Origin: Diplonema japonicum | Taxonomy: Eukaryota; Euglenozoa; Diplonemea; Diplonemida; Diplonemidae | Assembly: GCA_964019335.1 (NCBI GenBank) | Contig: OZ025686.1 | Span: 186,001-250,000 of the forward strand | DNA: 64,000 nucleotides | Direction: 5' to 3' | Shown: one piece after another, positions 11,016 to 20,400 of the stretch | Numbering within the stretch: position 1 is the stretch's first letter | How the letters are laid out: every line of letters begins with the position of its first letter | Program-made: the position numbers and the translations under genes | The notes under the pieces: model-generated | What the model was told of the DNA's origin: nothing | Database searches by the model: none | What the model saw: the letters and a program-made list of their open reading frames with translations, nothing else

Positions 11016-11570
11016 TTTTTTTTCTTTTTTACCACCTGCAAAATATGAATGAAAAAAAATAGGAACTGGGGCAAATCATCATAACATCTTCACGTAAAAA
11101 TGCATGGGGGGGGGGGGGGGGTAGGTAGGCGTTTCCGTGAACATATTAAAAAAAAAAGGATGAAAAATAAAAAGTGGGGGGAAGAGGGAGAGAGAGCAAC
11201 AACAGAATAATAAGAGGGGGCGGGGGTTGTTTTTTATTTCTGCGTTTTTTTTTTCTCCCCCATTTTCAGAGAGTGGAACTCAAAGCAGGGGGAGTAAAAA
11301 AAAAAAAAGGTAGATAAAACTATTCTCTTTATTATTATTATTTTTTTTTCATTACAAGATTTTATCAAAAAAAAAATTCTTTTTTTTTTCTTCTTTTTTA
11401 TCATAACCACATAGCACATTGGATGGAACGTCAGGAGGTTCTTCTGTCCCTTATTGCCCACTGTGATTCCCCCCTGTCACACTTTCCCCCCCCCCCTCTT
11501 CCTGCTGCTTATCCCTAGGCGCAACCATGGGTCGCAAAAAGGAATAAGAGCAAAAGAGAAAAAAGAGAAA
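11016..11570. other. Low-complexity spacer
   Basis: No gene seen. G tract at 11105-11120, several A and T tracts, purine-rich stretches. Confidence 0.65.
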
Positions 11571-11691
11571 AAAGGAGACATTTAAGGGTACCTGCGGTAT
11601 GTGGCAGGACGCCTCCAAAATGACATCGGGGGGGAATCGATCCCGGGCCACAGGATTGGTAGCTGGCCAGGCTACCACAGGCTAGCCCCAA
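11571..11691 (-). ncRNA. Candidate tRNA-derived Pol III element (SINE-like)
   Basis: Read on the minus strand, it starts with a tRNA-like segment: TAGCCTGGCCAG resembles an A box (about 10 of 12 consensus positions) inside a perfect GGTAGC/GCTACC hairpin, and GGATCGATTCC resembles a B box (10 of 11). It cannot fold as a whole tRNA: no proper T stem and no anticodon arm. It is followed by a 40-nt segment with a CCTGC/GCAGG hairpin and then by a T-rich run that could terminate Pol III. The 40-nt segment recurs at 53652-53691. A tRNA-derived retroposon or a small Pol III RNA are both possible. Confidence 0.4.
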
Positions 11692-11871
11692 AAAAAAAGA
11701 GGGAAGGAGGAACCTTTAGAACAAAGGAGGATGGAGAAGAAGCGACGCGCAAAAAGGGGGGGGGAGGGAGAGAGGAAAAAAAGGAAAAAAGAAAAGCAAC
11801 GTGAGTACGGACTACGAATGAACAAGAGAGGAACAGAGAAGGTGAGGTGCATGAATCGATCTCTCTCTCTC

Positions 11872-14214
11872 TCACGGCTTGAAGGTGTAAGAGAAGCGGC
11901 CCTCAGAGACAAGCTTGGAGCAGTCCAGGGTAGCGGTGGTGGGCATGTGTAGGCCCTTGGCTCCATTGTAGAAAGCGCAGAACTCCTCAGCCATGCCTTG
12001 CTCCTGGTGCTGAGCCGACGAAGGACAAGGGTACATCTTGGGGTCAGACACAGTACCGTTCCAGATGTAGCTGAAGGAGTTCTCCTTTGGCCAGTAGCTG
12101 CAGTCAGCACTCAGTGACATGGGAGGAGGGATGATGACTCCATTTGTGTTGTTTTTCCATTCGCAGGTCCTGGTCCCATCAGTGTTGTTGGTGACTACTG
12201 TTTCAGGAGGGCAGGTTGGGGGCGGAATGGGAACACCGCCTTCCACGAACGCAAGTACTGGTGCGGACGTGATACCGCACTGGTCGGTCCCCCTCTCCAG
12301 CCTGATGAACCCGTTCTCACCCCAGTCAGAGCCCCACGAGTTCTTGATGAGCCAGTACTTGGTCCCCTTGTCCACACCGTACCCCACGATCAGCACCGCG
12401 TGGTCGGGTTCCTTGTTGCAGCACTTGTCCATGATACCACCGGTGTACGGCCACCACAGCTGCGTCATCGCGTCGAGGGAAATGGACATAGGCCCGTATT
12501 TGGCAACAGCAGCTGCCATGGCATCTTCGCTGTTGTTCACCATGAAGTAGCCGGTCACCTTCACATCTGCCATGGTATGCCCACCAGTGCACGGAGGAAC
12601 GTTGCCGTTCCCAGAGACGTACGGGTAGCTGGCCTCGGTGGCGTCACCGTGCTGCTGCACGTACTGGATGGCAAGGTATGGCCAGCCACCATCGCATTTG
12701 TCGCAGTTCTCCTCGCAGCTGACAAGTTCCTGCTCGGAAAGGCTCTGCAGCTTGTTACCAGCCATGGCCCAGGCACCCTCGATCACACCCGTTGTGCTGA
12801 ACGACCAGCATGAACCACACTGGCCCTGGTTCTTAATAGGAGTGACAACACCCTTGGTCCTCCAGTCCACAGACTCGGGGATGGCTTTAATGTCATCCTC
12901 GGTGATCACAAGCCCAGTAGGAAGGGGGGGCACGGCACCAGCAGGCATGGGTTTCGAGCAGTCCCTGAGGTGGGTCTCGAACTCCGCCTTCGTCCAGTCG
13001 GCAAGGCTGTTGGGAATGGCACTGGAGTTGTTACCGTTCACCCTGAAGAAGGCGGTCAGGTGCTTCCTGAAGTTGTTGAACCTAGAAACCTCTTCCATGG
13101 GGGATTCGTATTTCTTGTTGTGGTGCGCCTTCCACGTGTTGAACATCTTCTTGTGCTGGGCCTCAGGCAGGTTGCGCTCGACAATCTCCTCGGTGGTGGC
13201 AGGCCTCTTCCACTCCTTCTTCGTGGACTTCTTGAAGGCGCCGAACAGCGAGGTCTCGGACATCACGGCAGTGCTGATAGAGAACGATGCAGCCCCCCAC
13301 TGCATCTGGCAGGAAAACTCAGTGCCAGGAGGTAGGATGAAGTAGCAGCCGCCCTCGTCACCGTTGTTGTTTTGGTTCGACCCCCATGCGCACACGTTGG
13401 TGCCCTCGTAGGCGCAGTGGAAGGAGTTGTAGTCACCGTTTGTGCTGCTGGACGTCACCATCACGATTAGGTCCTTGTCGTTGTGGGGGTTGGTGTAGGC
13501 GCAGTCGCACATGTTAGGCTTCGGGTAGGAAACAAGAGGGCAGTTCCACTGTGCTTCGGTCTGGGCGTTGTTGGAGAGGTAGGTCTTCGCAAACTCAAGA
13601 CCAACGGAGCCCCTCATGTCGAACTGACCGTTCGCCTTGCAGGTAACAGTAGCACCCGCAGGGAGGACATACCCACAGGAGTAACCACCAGTACCGTTTA
13701 CAGCGTAGTTGCACACAGTCAGGTTGGAGTACTTGCAGTTGAAAGAGTTGTGAAGGCTGGGCTCATTGGTCTCGAAGGACTGAGCAACCCACAGGTCGGT
13801 GCTGAGCTTGTTGGTGTAGGTGCAAGTGCCGGAGCTGCATGGGATCTCGTGGGTGTTCTTGGTCAGAGCGTTGGCAGCAAGGGGCGCAGCGTGTGAGCCA
13901 ATGAAGTGGATGGTCCCTTGGGACTGGCACTGGAACTGCCCCCCCGCAGGAAGCAGGAAAAAGCAGTCGCCTGCGCTCCCGGTCTCCGACGCGGTCCACC
14001 TCCTGCTGCAGTACGTCACATCACCGCTGCTGCATTGAAAGTAACCGTCTGTCACACCATTCTGAAGCTCTACTTGGAAGAACAAGCTGACAATCTGGTC
14101 GGTGTTCCCCTGATTCTGGTAGTTGCAGTTACCGTCCCCGCCGGGGCAGTTGATCTCCGTCCACTGCACCGCATGCACCGCGGCCGCTGCAAGCAGCAAT
14201 AAAAACGACCTCAT
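11872..14214 (-). CDS. Secreted papain-like (C1A) protease with three N-terminal Cys-rich modules
   Basis: 780 residues, no intron. Signal peptide (MRSFLLLLAAAAVHA). Three related modules follow at about 16-115, 120-215 and 225-325, each with the pattern C-x-Y-x-N...F-x-C...C-x(n)-C-x-F-x-LP-x-G-x-x-F-x-C. Next come an I29-type inhibitory propeptide (about 355-420; FNTWKAHHNKKYESP) and the peptidase with GQCGSCWSF (Gln and catalytic Cys), DHAVLIVGYG (His) and KNSWGSDWGENG (Asn), so the active site is intact. The C-terminal ~115 residues form another Cys-rich region with NNT/NGT glycosylation sites. Probably a lysosomal, phagosomal or secreted endopeptidase; the modules may bind a substrate or surface. 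Confidence 0.93.
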   Translation of the reverse strand: MRSFLLLLAAAAVHAVQWTEINCPGGDGNCNYQNQGNTDQIVSLFFQVELQNGVTDGYFQCSSGDVTYCSRRWTASETGSAGDCFFLLPAGGQFQCQSQGTIHFIGSHAAPLAANALTKNTHEIPCSSGTCTYTNKLSTDLWVAQSFETNEPSLHNSFNCKYSNLTVCNYAVNGTGGYSCGYVLPAGATVTCKANGQFDMRGSVGLEFAKTYLSNNAQTEAQWNCPLVSYPKPNMCDCAYTNPHNDKDLIVMVTSSSTNGDYNSFHCAYEGTNVCAWGSNQNNNGDEGGCYFILPPGTEFSCQMQWGAASFSISTAVMSETSLFGAFKKSTKKEWKRPATTEEIVERNLPEAQHKKMFNTWKAHHNKKYESPMEEVSRFNNFRKHLTAFFRVNGNNSSAIPNSLADWTKAEFETHLRDCSKPMPAGAVPPLPTGLVITEDDIKAIPESVDWRTKGVVTPIKNQGQCGSCWSFSTTGVIEGAWAMAGNKLQSLSEQELVSCEENCDKCDGGWPYLAIQYVQQHGDATEASYPYVSGNGNVPPCTGGHTMADVKVTGYFMVNNSEDAMAAAVAKYGPMSISLDAMTQLWWPYTGGIMDKCCNKEPDHAVLIVGYGVDKGTKYWLIKNSWGSDWGENGFIRLERGTDQCGITSAPVLAFVEGGVPIPPPTCPPETVVTNNTDGTRTCEWKNNTNGVIIPPPMSLSADCSYWPKENSFSYIWNGTVSDPKMYPCPSSAQHQEQGMAEEFCAFYNGAKGLHMPTTATLDCSKLVSEGRFSYTFKP

Positions 14215-14337
14215 TTTTTCCGTGTAGAGTTTCTAACCTGAACAGATTGTCATTTCGAGAATAAAAAAAACTAAATTGCCCATGTAATAGGATAAAACTT
14301 CGATAAAAGGCTTACAACTTTCCCCCCCTCTCTTTGC

Positions 14338-15825
14338 TTACGTTTTAATACTCTGCCATCCGCTTGGTTTGTCGCCCTGCTCAGCGAGAGCCTTGCCCAG
14401 TCTTTTTTGCAGCTTGCGCATCTCGGCGACGGGGGTTTGCTGCCCGCGCAGCTTTCCGATTTCATCCTCGAGCTCCCCGTGGTACGCCCGGATGTGTTTC
14501 AACAATCTTGCGGTTTTCTCAAAGGAGGCTTCCGTCTTAGAAGACACAGTGGACCAGTACTGCGTGAGGACTTCTGTGACCTCCCGTTCACGAAAGGTGG
14601 GAGGAGGCAAGGCGGGGGAAGACTCTGCACACCCTGATGCTTCCTGGCTGAGAAGCCAGTCTGACACACTTGGGGCAGAGGCCCGCGTGAAGGTGAGCGG
14701 CGTTTCCACGGATGGCAACTTAACACGTTTCGCAGAAGGAAGATCATCCATCATGGTAGATTTTGCCTTGCAAGGTACACGGGTAACGATGCAAGGGGTG
14801 AGGTCGTGCTGGGCTTGGGATATTTCCTCCTGGATGGCCGGCAGCTCGGTCGTGTTTTTCAAGACGAGTCTGGAGTGGTAGTTGAACTTCTTCCCTGTTT
14901 CTTCCCCGTGAGATGTCTTGTGCTCATCGACTATTTCCATGTTGGCACCTGACCCCGTCCACTCCGATGGCTTCCGTGTACCGTACCCCTCACGGTTTGT
15001 GATGACGTCAGGCTCCAGCTGCAGAGTTGGTTTTTGCTTGTCCGCGATTTTTCTCGCCTCCTCGCGCTGAAGGATGCCTGTGAAGATATTGGACTTTCCG
15101 CCTCGTAGTTCCCTCGATTGGAAATACGGTGATTTGAGGAAGTCAGACCAGAAAGATGCTTCAGGAAGGGACTTGTGCAGGACGTGGTCAACGTACGCCT
15201 CCTCGACTAAAGGATGTTCCTCGAAAATGTCTTTAATGAGCTGTGAGTTTAATTTGTAGGTGGAAGTCTCTTGAGAGGATTCGCTGAGGAGCTCGCGGGT
15301 GAAGTGCGCGCTCCGCATGGGGGCGATGGGGGTGGAGAGGTATTGTTGTCTTGTTGCCCAGAATTCTTCGTCTGTTAAGACTTTTCGCTTTGCCACGAGT
15401 GACGCGTGAAGTGCTCCCAACGCCGGGTTCTTTGACAACACCTTTGCCTTGGTTGCCGCTTCTTCGCTTAACTCAGCTACGTTTGCCATGTCCTTCTCAT
15501 GAACGAGTTTCAACCCTTTTAAAGATAGTCTCCCTCCCCATTCGTCCCTCTCACGATTGTTCGTGAAGCTCAAGGTGGAGGCCCCGCCGTCCCCCAAGAC
15601 TATCCTCATTTTCGGGCCTTTTCTTGAAATTTTGACGCCCTTCAGGCCTTTTAGCCCGCTGGCCCATATTTCACCCCGGTCTTCTTTAACGAAGCTGACC
15701 CTGCCCTGTTTTAAGATAAGCGTGCCTTCACCAAGGTCGTCACAGCTTACGAGTGCTGTGTACTGTGGTGTCTTCGCTGGTTCTTCGCCGTCGTCTTCTG
15801 GTTTTTTCTCTTTGCGTGTTGTCAT
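14338..15825 (-). CDS. TFIIH core subunit p62/Tfb1
   Basis: 495 residues. Subunit of TFIIH, which opens promoters and acts in nucleotide-excision repair. Order: N-terminal PH-like domain (about 20-110), first BSD domain (about 145-165; VLTDEEFWATRQQYL), second BSD domain (about 205-240; HKSLPEASFWSDFLKSPYFQ), then a region resembling the p62 middle part, and a C-terminal helical segment. The two BSD motifs after a PH domain are diagnostic for GTF2H1/Tfb1. Start is the first in-frame ATG. No intron. Confidence 0.88.
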   Translation of the reverse strand: MTTRKEKKPEDDGEEPAKTPQYTALVSCDDLGEGTLILKQGRVSFVKEDRGEIWASGLKGLKGVKISRKGPKMRIVLGDGGASTLSFTNNRERDEWGGRLSLKGLKLVHEKDMANVAELSEEAATKAKVLSKNPALGALHASLVAKRKVLTDEEFWATRQQYLSTPIAPMRSAHFTRELLSESSQETSTYKLNSQLIKDIFEEHPLVEEAYVDHVLHKSLPEASFWSDFLKSPYFQSRELRGGKSNIFTGILQREEARKIADKQKPTLQLEPDVITNREGYGTRKPSEWTGSGANMEIVDEHKTSHGEETGKKFNYHSRLVLKNTTELPAIQEEISQAQHDLTPCIVTRVPCKAKSTMMDDLPSAKRVKLPSVETPLTFTRASAPSVSDWLLSQEASGCAESSPALPPPTFREREVTEVLTQYWSTVSSKTEASFEKTARLLKHIRAYHGELEDEIGKLRGQQTPVAEMRKLQKRLGKALAEQGDKPSGWQSIKT

Positions 15826-15941
15826 TGTTCTCCCCTATTTTTTTTTCTCCTTTTTTTTTCCCCCCCTTCCCTCTCCGTACACAAATAAACCAAAAACAAA
15901 TAGCAAACGAAACAGAAGGGGGAAAAAAAACCATACCAGAT

Positions 15942-16568
15942 GGGGGGGGGGGGGGGGGGGGGGGTCACATGGTCCTAAAAAACGTGGTTAAACGTGAAAA
16001 AAAAAAGCTTTTTAAAGAATTTTCCCCTAAGGTAAAAAAAACCGCCCAATACCCTCCAAATTAACCAAAAAATCAAAATTCGCCGGATTAGAGCATTTCT
16101 GGGCACTTGTTAATACTTTATCTGTATTTAAAAACAGTGACCACGGTTTGGTACCTGAAATATTTGCAAAAACAAACTACATCCTAACCTCGGGAAAATG
16201 ATAGATATTCATCAGAAATGTCGCGCAAAACACAGAAAAGTTCACAATCGGACAATGTAAGACAGTACTCTGCCGTTCAAACGGTAGTGGCATCCTAAAG
16301 AGCCGCGTTCAAAGGGTGGAACAAACCATGGTCAATTCTAAAGTTTTCAGAAAACTCAGAACTACAGGGGAGACAACAGGCCAGGTACCAAACCGTGGTC
16401 ACCAGTTTTAAAAATGCAAAATAATGCCTTGTAGGTGCCCAAAAATGAAAAGTACAAAATCGATTTCTTGGTCGAGAAAGGGGTGTTTTACATGGTTTAA
16501 GCGGATCCAGTGTTCTGCATTTCCGAATTTGAAAAAACCCACTTTACCACCCCCATGTGACCCCCCCC
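15942..16568. mobile_element. Foldback/MITE-like element with ~65-bp inner inverted repeats
   Basis: The outer ends are a G run followed by TCACATGG (15942-15972) and the inverse CCATGTGA followed by a C run (16553-16568). Inside, 16095-16157 and 16382-16446 are inverted copies of each other, including the perfect block TGACCACGGTTTGGTACCTG, with scattered mismatches further out. There is no open frame of note, so it is probably a non-autonomous DNA element. Confidence 0.6.
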
Positions 16569-16736
16569 TAGGGCTATGCTGGCATGGAAACGCGTTTCCA
16601 TACTTTTCAAAAAAAAGGGAAACGGAAACGTTTCCTTATGTTTCCTTAAGAAGGAAGCCGTTTCCATAAGAATTTTGAAAAGTATGGAAACGGAAACGTT
16701 TCCTGCCAGCATAGCCCTAGGGGGGGGGGGGGGGGT
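16561..16736. mobile_element. Short palindromic MITE-like element
   Basis: Ends are CCCCCCCCTAGGGCTATGCT and its inverse, followed by inverted arms (16567-16612 and 16673-16722). The middle is a series of GGAAAC and GTTTCC motifs in both orientations, so the whole 170 bp can fold into a near-complete hairpin. It shares the C run at 16561-16568 with the element to its left. Confidence 0.6.
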
Positions 16737-17426
16737 CCTTCATGCTTGCTGTGTCCTTACGCCTCTCTTTTGGTTATTTTAAAAACCATCTCCTCCATTT
16801 ATTTATTTCTTAATTCTCCTGAAGGCCACCCGCACGCAAAAGAAAGGGGACCAGACAACTTTATAGTTTGTTTGTGTGGTGCAGTGGATAACATAGGAGG
16901 AATAAGAGTGCGTGTTACATGAGAGCAAACAAATAAAGGGTGAAACAGGGGATATACGATAGCAAAGCACCTTTCTCTTCTTTCATTATTCTCAGACCAA
17001 CAAACGCCTTTTACTGGACTGGAGACTGGAGTGCACTTAACAGTCCGTAATCAAAGGAGACTAAGTTAACTCTCGGACTCTTGGTATGCGGTGCCATACT
17101 GCTGTTAAGGGGTGGGGGTCACGAGGCCACCCAATACAATTCTTTTAAAAAAAACAAAAAAAAAACAAAAACACCCCCTTATATCCAAAAAGGTGGGCTC
17201 TTGAGAAGATTTAAAAAAAAAAAGAATCTTTTTTTTTTTTTTCTCTTTCCCCTTCTCTCTTTTAACCAAGCTGACTTGTTTTCTTGGGGGAAAAAAAAAA
17301 GGGGGCGGGAGAGGGGACAAATGGAGAGGGTTTGAACAAAAACCAAAAAAGAAAATTCAAACTCACTCTTAAGAAAAAAAACAAAAAAAAAAAAGATTTC
17401 TAATTTTTTTTTTTTTTTTTTTTTGA

Positions 17427-20400
17427 TCAATTCAAGTTCACGCTAGAGGCGACGGTAGATTTCGCAGGGTGTCTTCGGCGTCTCGGAGGCAGAAGGGGAG
17501 ACCTACGAGGCGTGGATCCAAGGCCAAGCATCGTCGATGCAGTGGCAATCACTCTGCTGTGCCTATCCTTGTTTGTTTGAATAGAAGAGAAGGAAGCGTT
17601 CGTCATAGGTGAAACAGGCGACGCCAGTAAGGGCTCAGGGGAAGGGTCCTCCGCGGCTATACGGAGGTTCTTCACAGGCAGAGCGACTTCTGTTCCAGTC
17701 TGCAGAACGTGGACCACCCACTGATCGGCTGCCTTAGCAGATCGTAACACCCGTGCTTTGCACGCGTTGAACTCAAGAGAACTCCCGTTGGTCAGGCCGT
17801 GGATTTCCACTAAGACCCCTGTTCGTATCTCAGAAGAAGTTTCAGATATGTCCTCTTCCTCTTCCTCTTCTTCTTCCCCTCCGTCGTCGTCAAGGAGGGC
17901 TTTCACAACGCTCGCATTGAGATACCGTGAACCGCTCTTCATCATCTTGTGCATGCTGGTGTTCACGCTGTGGTTCGTGTGGTTCGTCATCACAGTGTCC
18001 CCCCGCCGCCTTCCGATCCCCATGTCCTTCACAGGCGGGAACACAAACGGAGACAGAGAAGAGCTCTCCGACAGCGGCGACATCGGGCCATGTTCCGGTA
18101 TCATCATGGTCTGATGGGATTGCGATGGGGACTGCGTTGGCATCAGCGACCTCGACTGCATGCTCTCCAAGCTTGCTGTGCCCACGGAACGTCCGTCCCC
18201 CGACCCACACTCGCACAGTATCGTTGGGAACACCTTCCCCGTGTTGATCTTTTGTGTAAGTATCTCTGCAGCAGTGTCTCGTACCCCTCTGGCGTGTGCT
18301 GTCTTGAGATGAGCTTGTAGCACCGCTGAAGGGTCTTCCCCAAACACACCACCGCCTGTCACGCTGTGGAACACACCTGCAAACACGTCTCTCGACGCTT
18401 CGAGTAACTTGAATGCATCAGGTGCCATCCTCGGAAGTGGGAGCAGCTGGTACACTTCCACGTCGCTTTGGAAGCCAGGCAGGCTCACCAGGTCTATCTG
18501 CCGCAGGGCGAACTCTTCATTGTGCTGCACATCGTTCTTCAGCCGGTCTGCGATGCTGCGGCCGACAACAGCACGCGCGCCGATCGACTCACAGTGCCTG
18601 CATAATGCCTTGCTCAGCTGGGAGCCCTGGCCTATGTAGTGGAAGAAACGTCTCCCGTTAGCACCAAGGTTGCCCTTGTAAAAGTTGTCTGACACAACGC
18701 TGACCTGTACCCAGTTGTGCTGCTGACGAACACCATGGAGGGCCTCTGGTAAGGGGGCCAAGATGATCTCCGCAGCCGCACAGCACCCAAGCTTCTCGTG
18801 ATCCTTCGAGTGCTTCGGGTAGTTGAAGACACCCTCCAGCACGCCATCACTGAATGATACCACCGTGCCCTCATGTCTCCTGAGGGACTTCATCGCAACG
18901 CTGTAAAACGCATGCAGTACCTTCGAGATGTCTGGTGCCTCTAGCTGGTTCTGCATCACGTTAAATGCTGTCAGCTGCACACGGATTATGGTCAGTTCTG
19001 CGTGCACAAGACGGGCATTCCGCGCCTTTGCTTTTCGGTGCTCTTCAGCGACTTTCTCTTCTTGCTCTTCCTTCTCGTCGTCCACCAAACAGAACACCAC
19101 AAACTTCTTCACCGAACTGGCGAGGATCGCCACCACTTGCGCTGTAATCGTAATCTGCGCTGTGATGCCCTCGTTCCAGGTATCTGTTTCAGACAGATAG
19201 AACATGGTTACTAACAACGGCAGCAAGTCGCCCACCAGCAGCGAGAACATCGACCACCTGATGGCCTGGTGACGTACCTTCCGAGGCATCGGTGCATGGA
19301 ACCTCAGGAACTTCCCGATGCGCAGCCCCGACCACAACACCAGGATGTTCTGCATGTTGAAACCGCACAACACCATCACAAGGGTTGTCTCTGTCTGGAA
19401 GTACCGCGTCCACTCCGCCATCTGCTCGTCGATGTTGTTCGCCTTTCTGTTGAGCTTGAAGGACCATAAGATGTTCAGGGTGAAGCCGACCACCAGGATC
19501 ACAATCTGCACAGGTGCAAGGCGGAGTCCCATAGAGTCCCCGTCCACATACATGTTCCACACCATGATGATGAGCCCTATCTTCCCCGACACAGAAGCAA
19601 ATGCTGTCAAGGGTGCAAGGAAGTTCGCCTTGCCCGACTTTTTGACATGTATCGTGATCTCATCGGGGTTTTGAATGAGAAAATCTTGCAAGTGCGAGCT
19701 GTGCAGCAAGGGATAAGTCGTTGTGGCAACCGTGTCATCCTCGTCATCGGAATCAGGAGAGGGCACTGCGGAAAGCTCGAGGGGTTCGCCCACTAGTTCA
19801 CCCAACGCCATGCGGCATTCTCGTTGCAGCGACGTTAGTGATGCGTGGTTGGGGTCAGTGTAGTGCCACTCAAAGCTTTTGCTCTTCTTCGTGATGCTAT
19901 TCAGGCCATCTTGATTGTCCAGTTTCCTCTTTTCTAAGTTCCTTGAGATATAAACCACATGCACGGTGCACCGCCTCTCCGCTGTGTCGATGATGTCGTC
20001 GTTCCCGTCGAGGGACTCCTCTTTGTCTACCTCGTCATCCTTGCCGTGAGTGTCCATCCCCATGACTGCTGAAGGGAAGTATTTTCTGTACTCTGACAGC
20101 TGCCATACGGTTTTCCGTAAGCCTAGCTGCAGAGCCCGTACCTCGAGCAGCTTTGAAAGCGGTTTGTTCTTCTGTCGTTTCATCGCTGTTTCCAAGCGCA
20201 GCCCTGCAATGTCTTGCAGGTCCACAATCATCGTCATCAAAGCGGTCGTAGTGGCGTTGGACGCCATCAACGACAGCAGCAGCGCAAGGAACACCAGCAA
20301 GATGGACACCAGCACGAGAAAACGGTGGCTGTCCTTCTCGTTCCCACGCACACGGTTCAGCTCCCCGTCGAGCAAGGTGCGGAGCTCGAGGGTGTTTCTG

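Larger units (their letters stand above)
15826..17426. other. 1.6-kb spacer with foldback elements
   Basis: No gene. It contains two adjacent inverted-repeat elements (15942-16568 and 16561-16736, listed separately), a 23-nt G tract and, at 16741-17110, non-repetitive DNA with several small hairpins. From 17120 on it is homopolymer-rich. Confidence 0.7.

Noticed and set aside
16860-16960. GTGGTGCAGTGGATAACA resembling a tRNA D-arm
   Set aside because: No B box or T arm follows at a usable distance.
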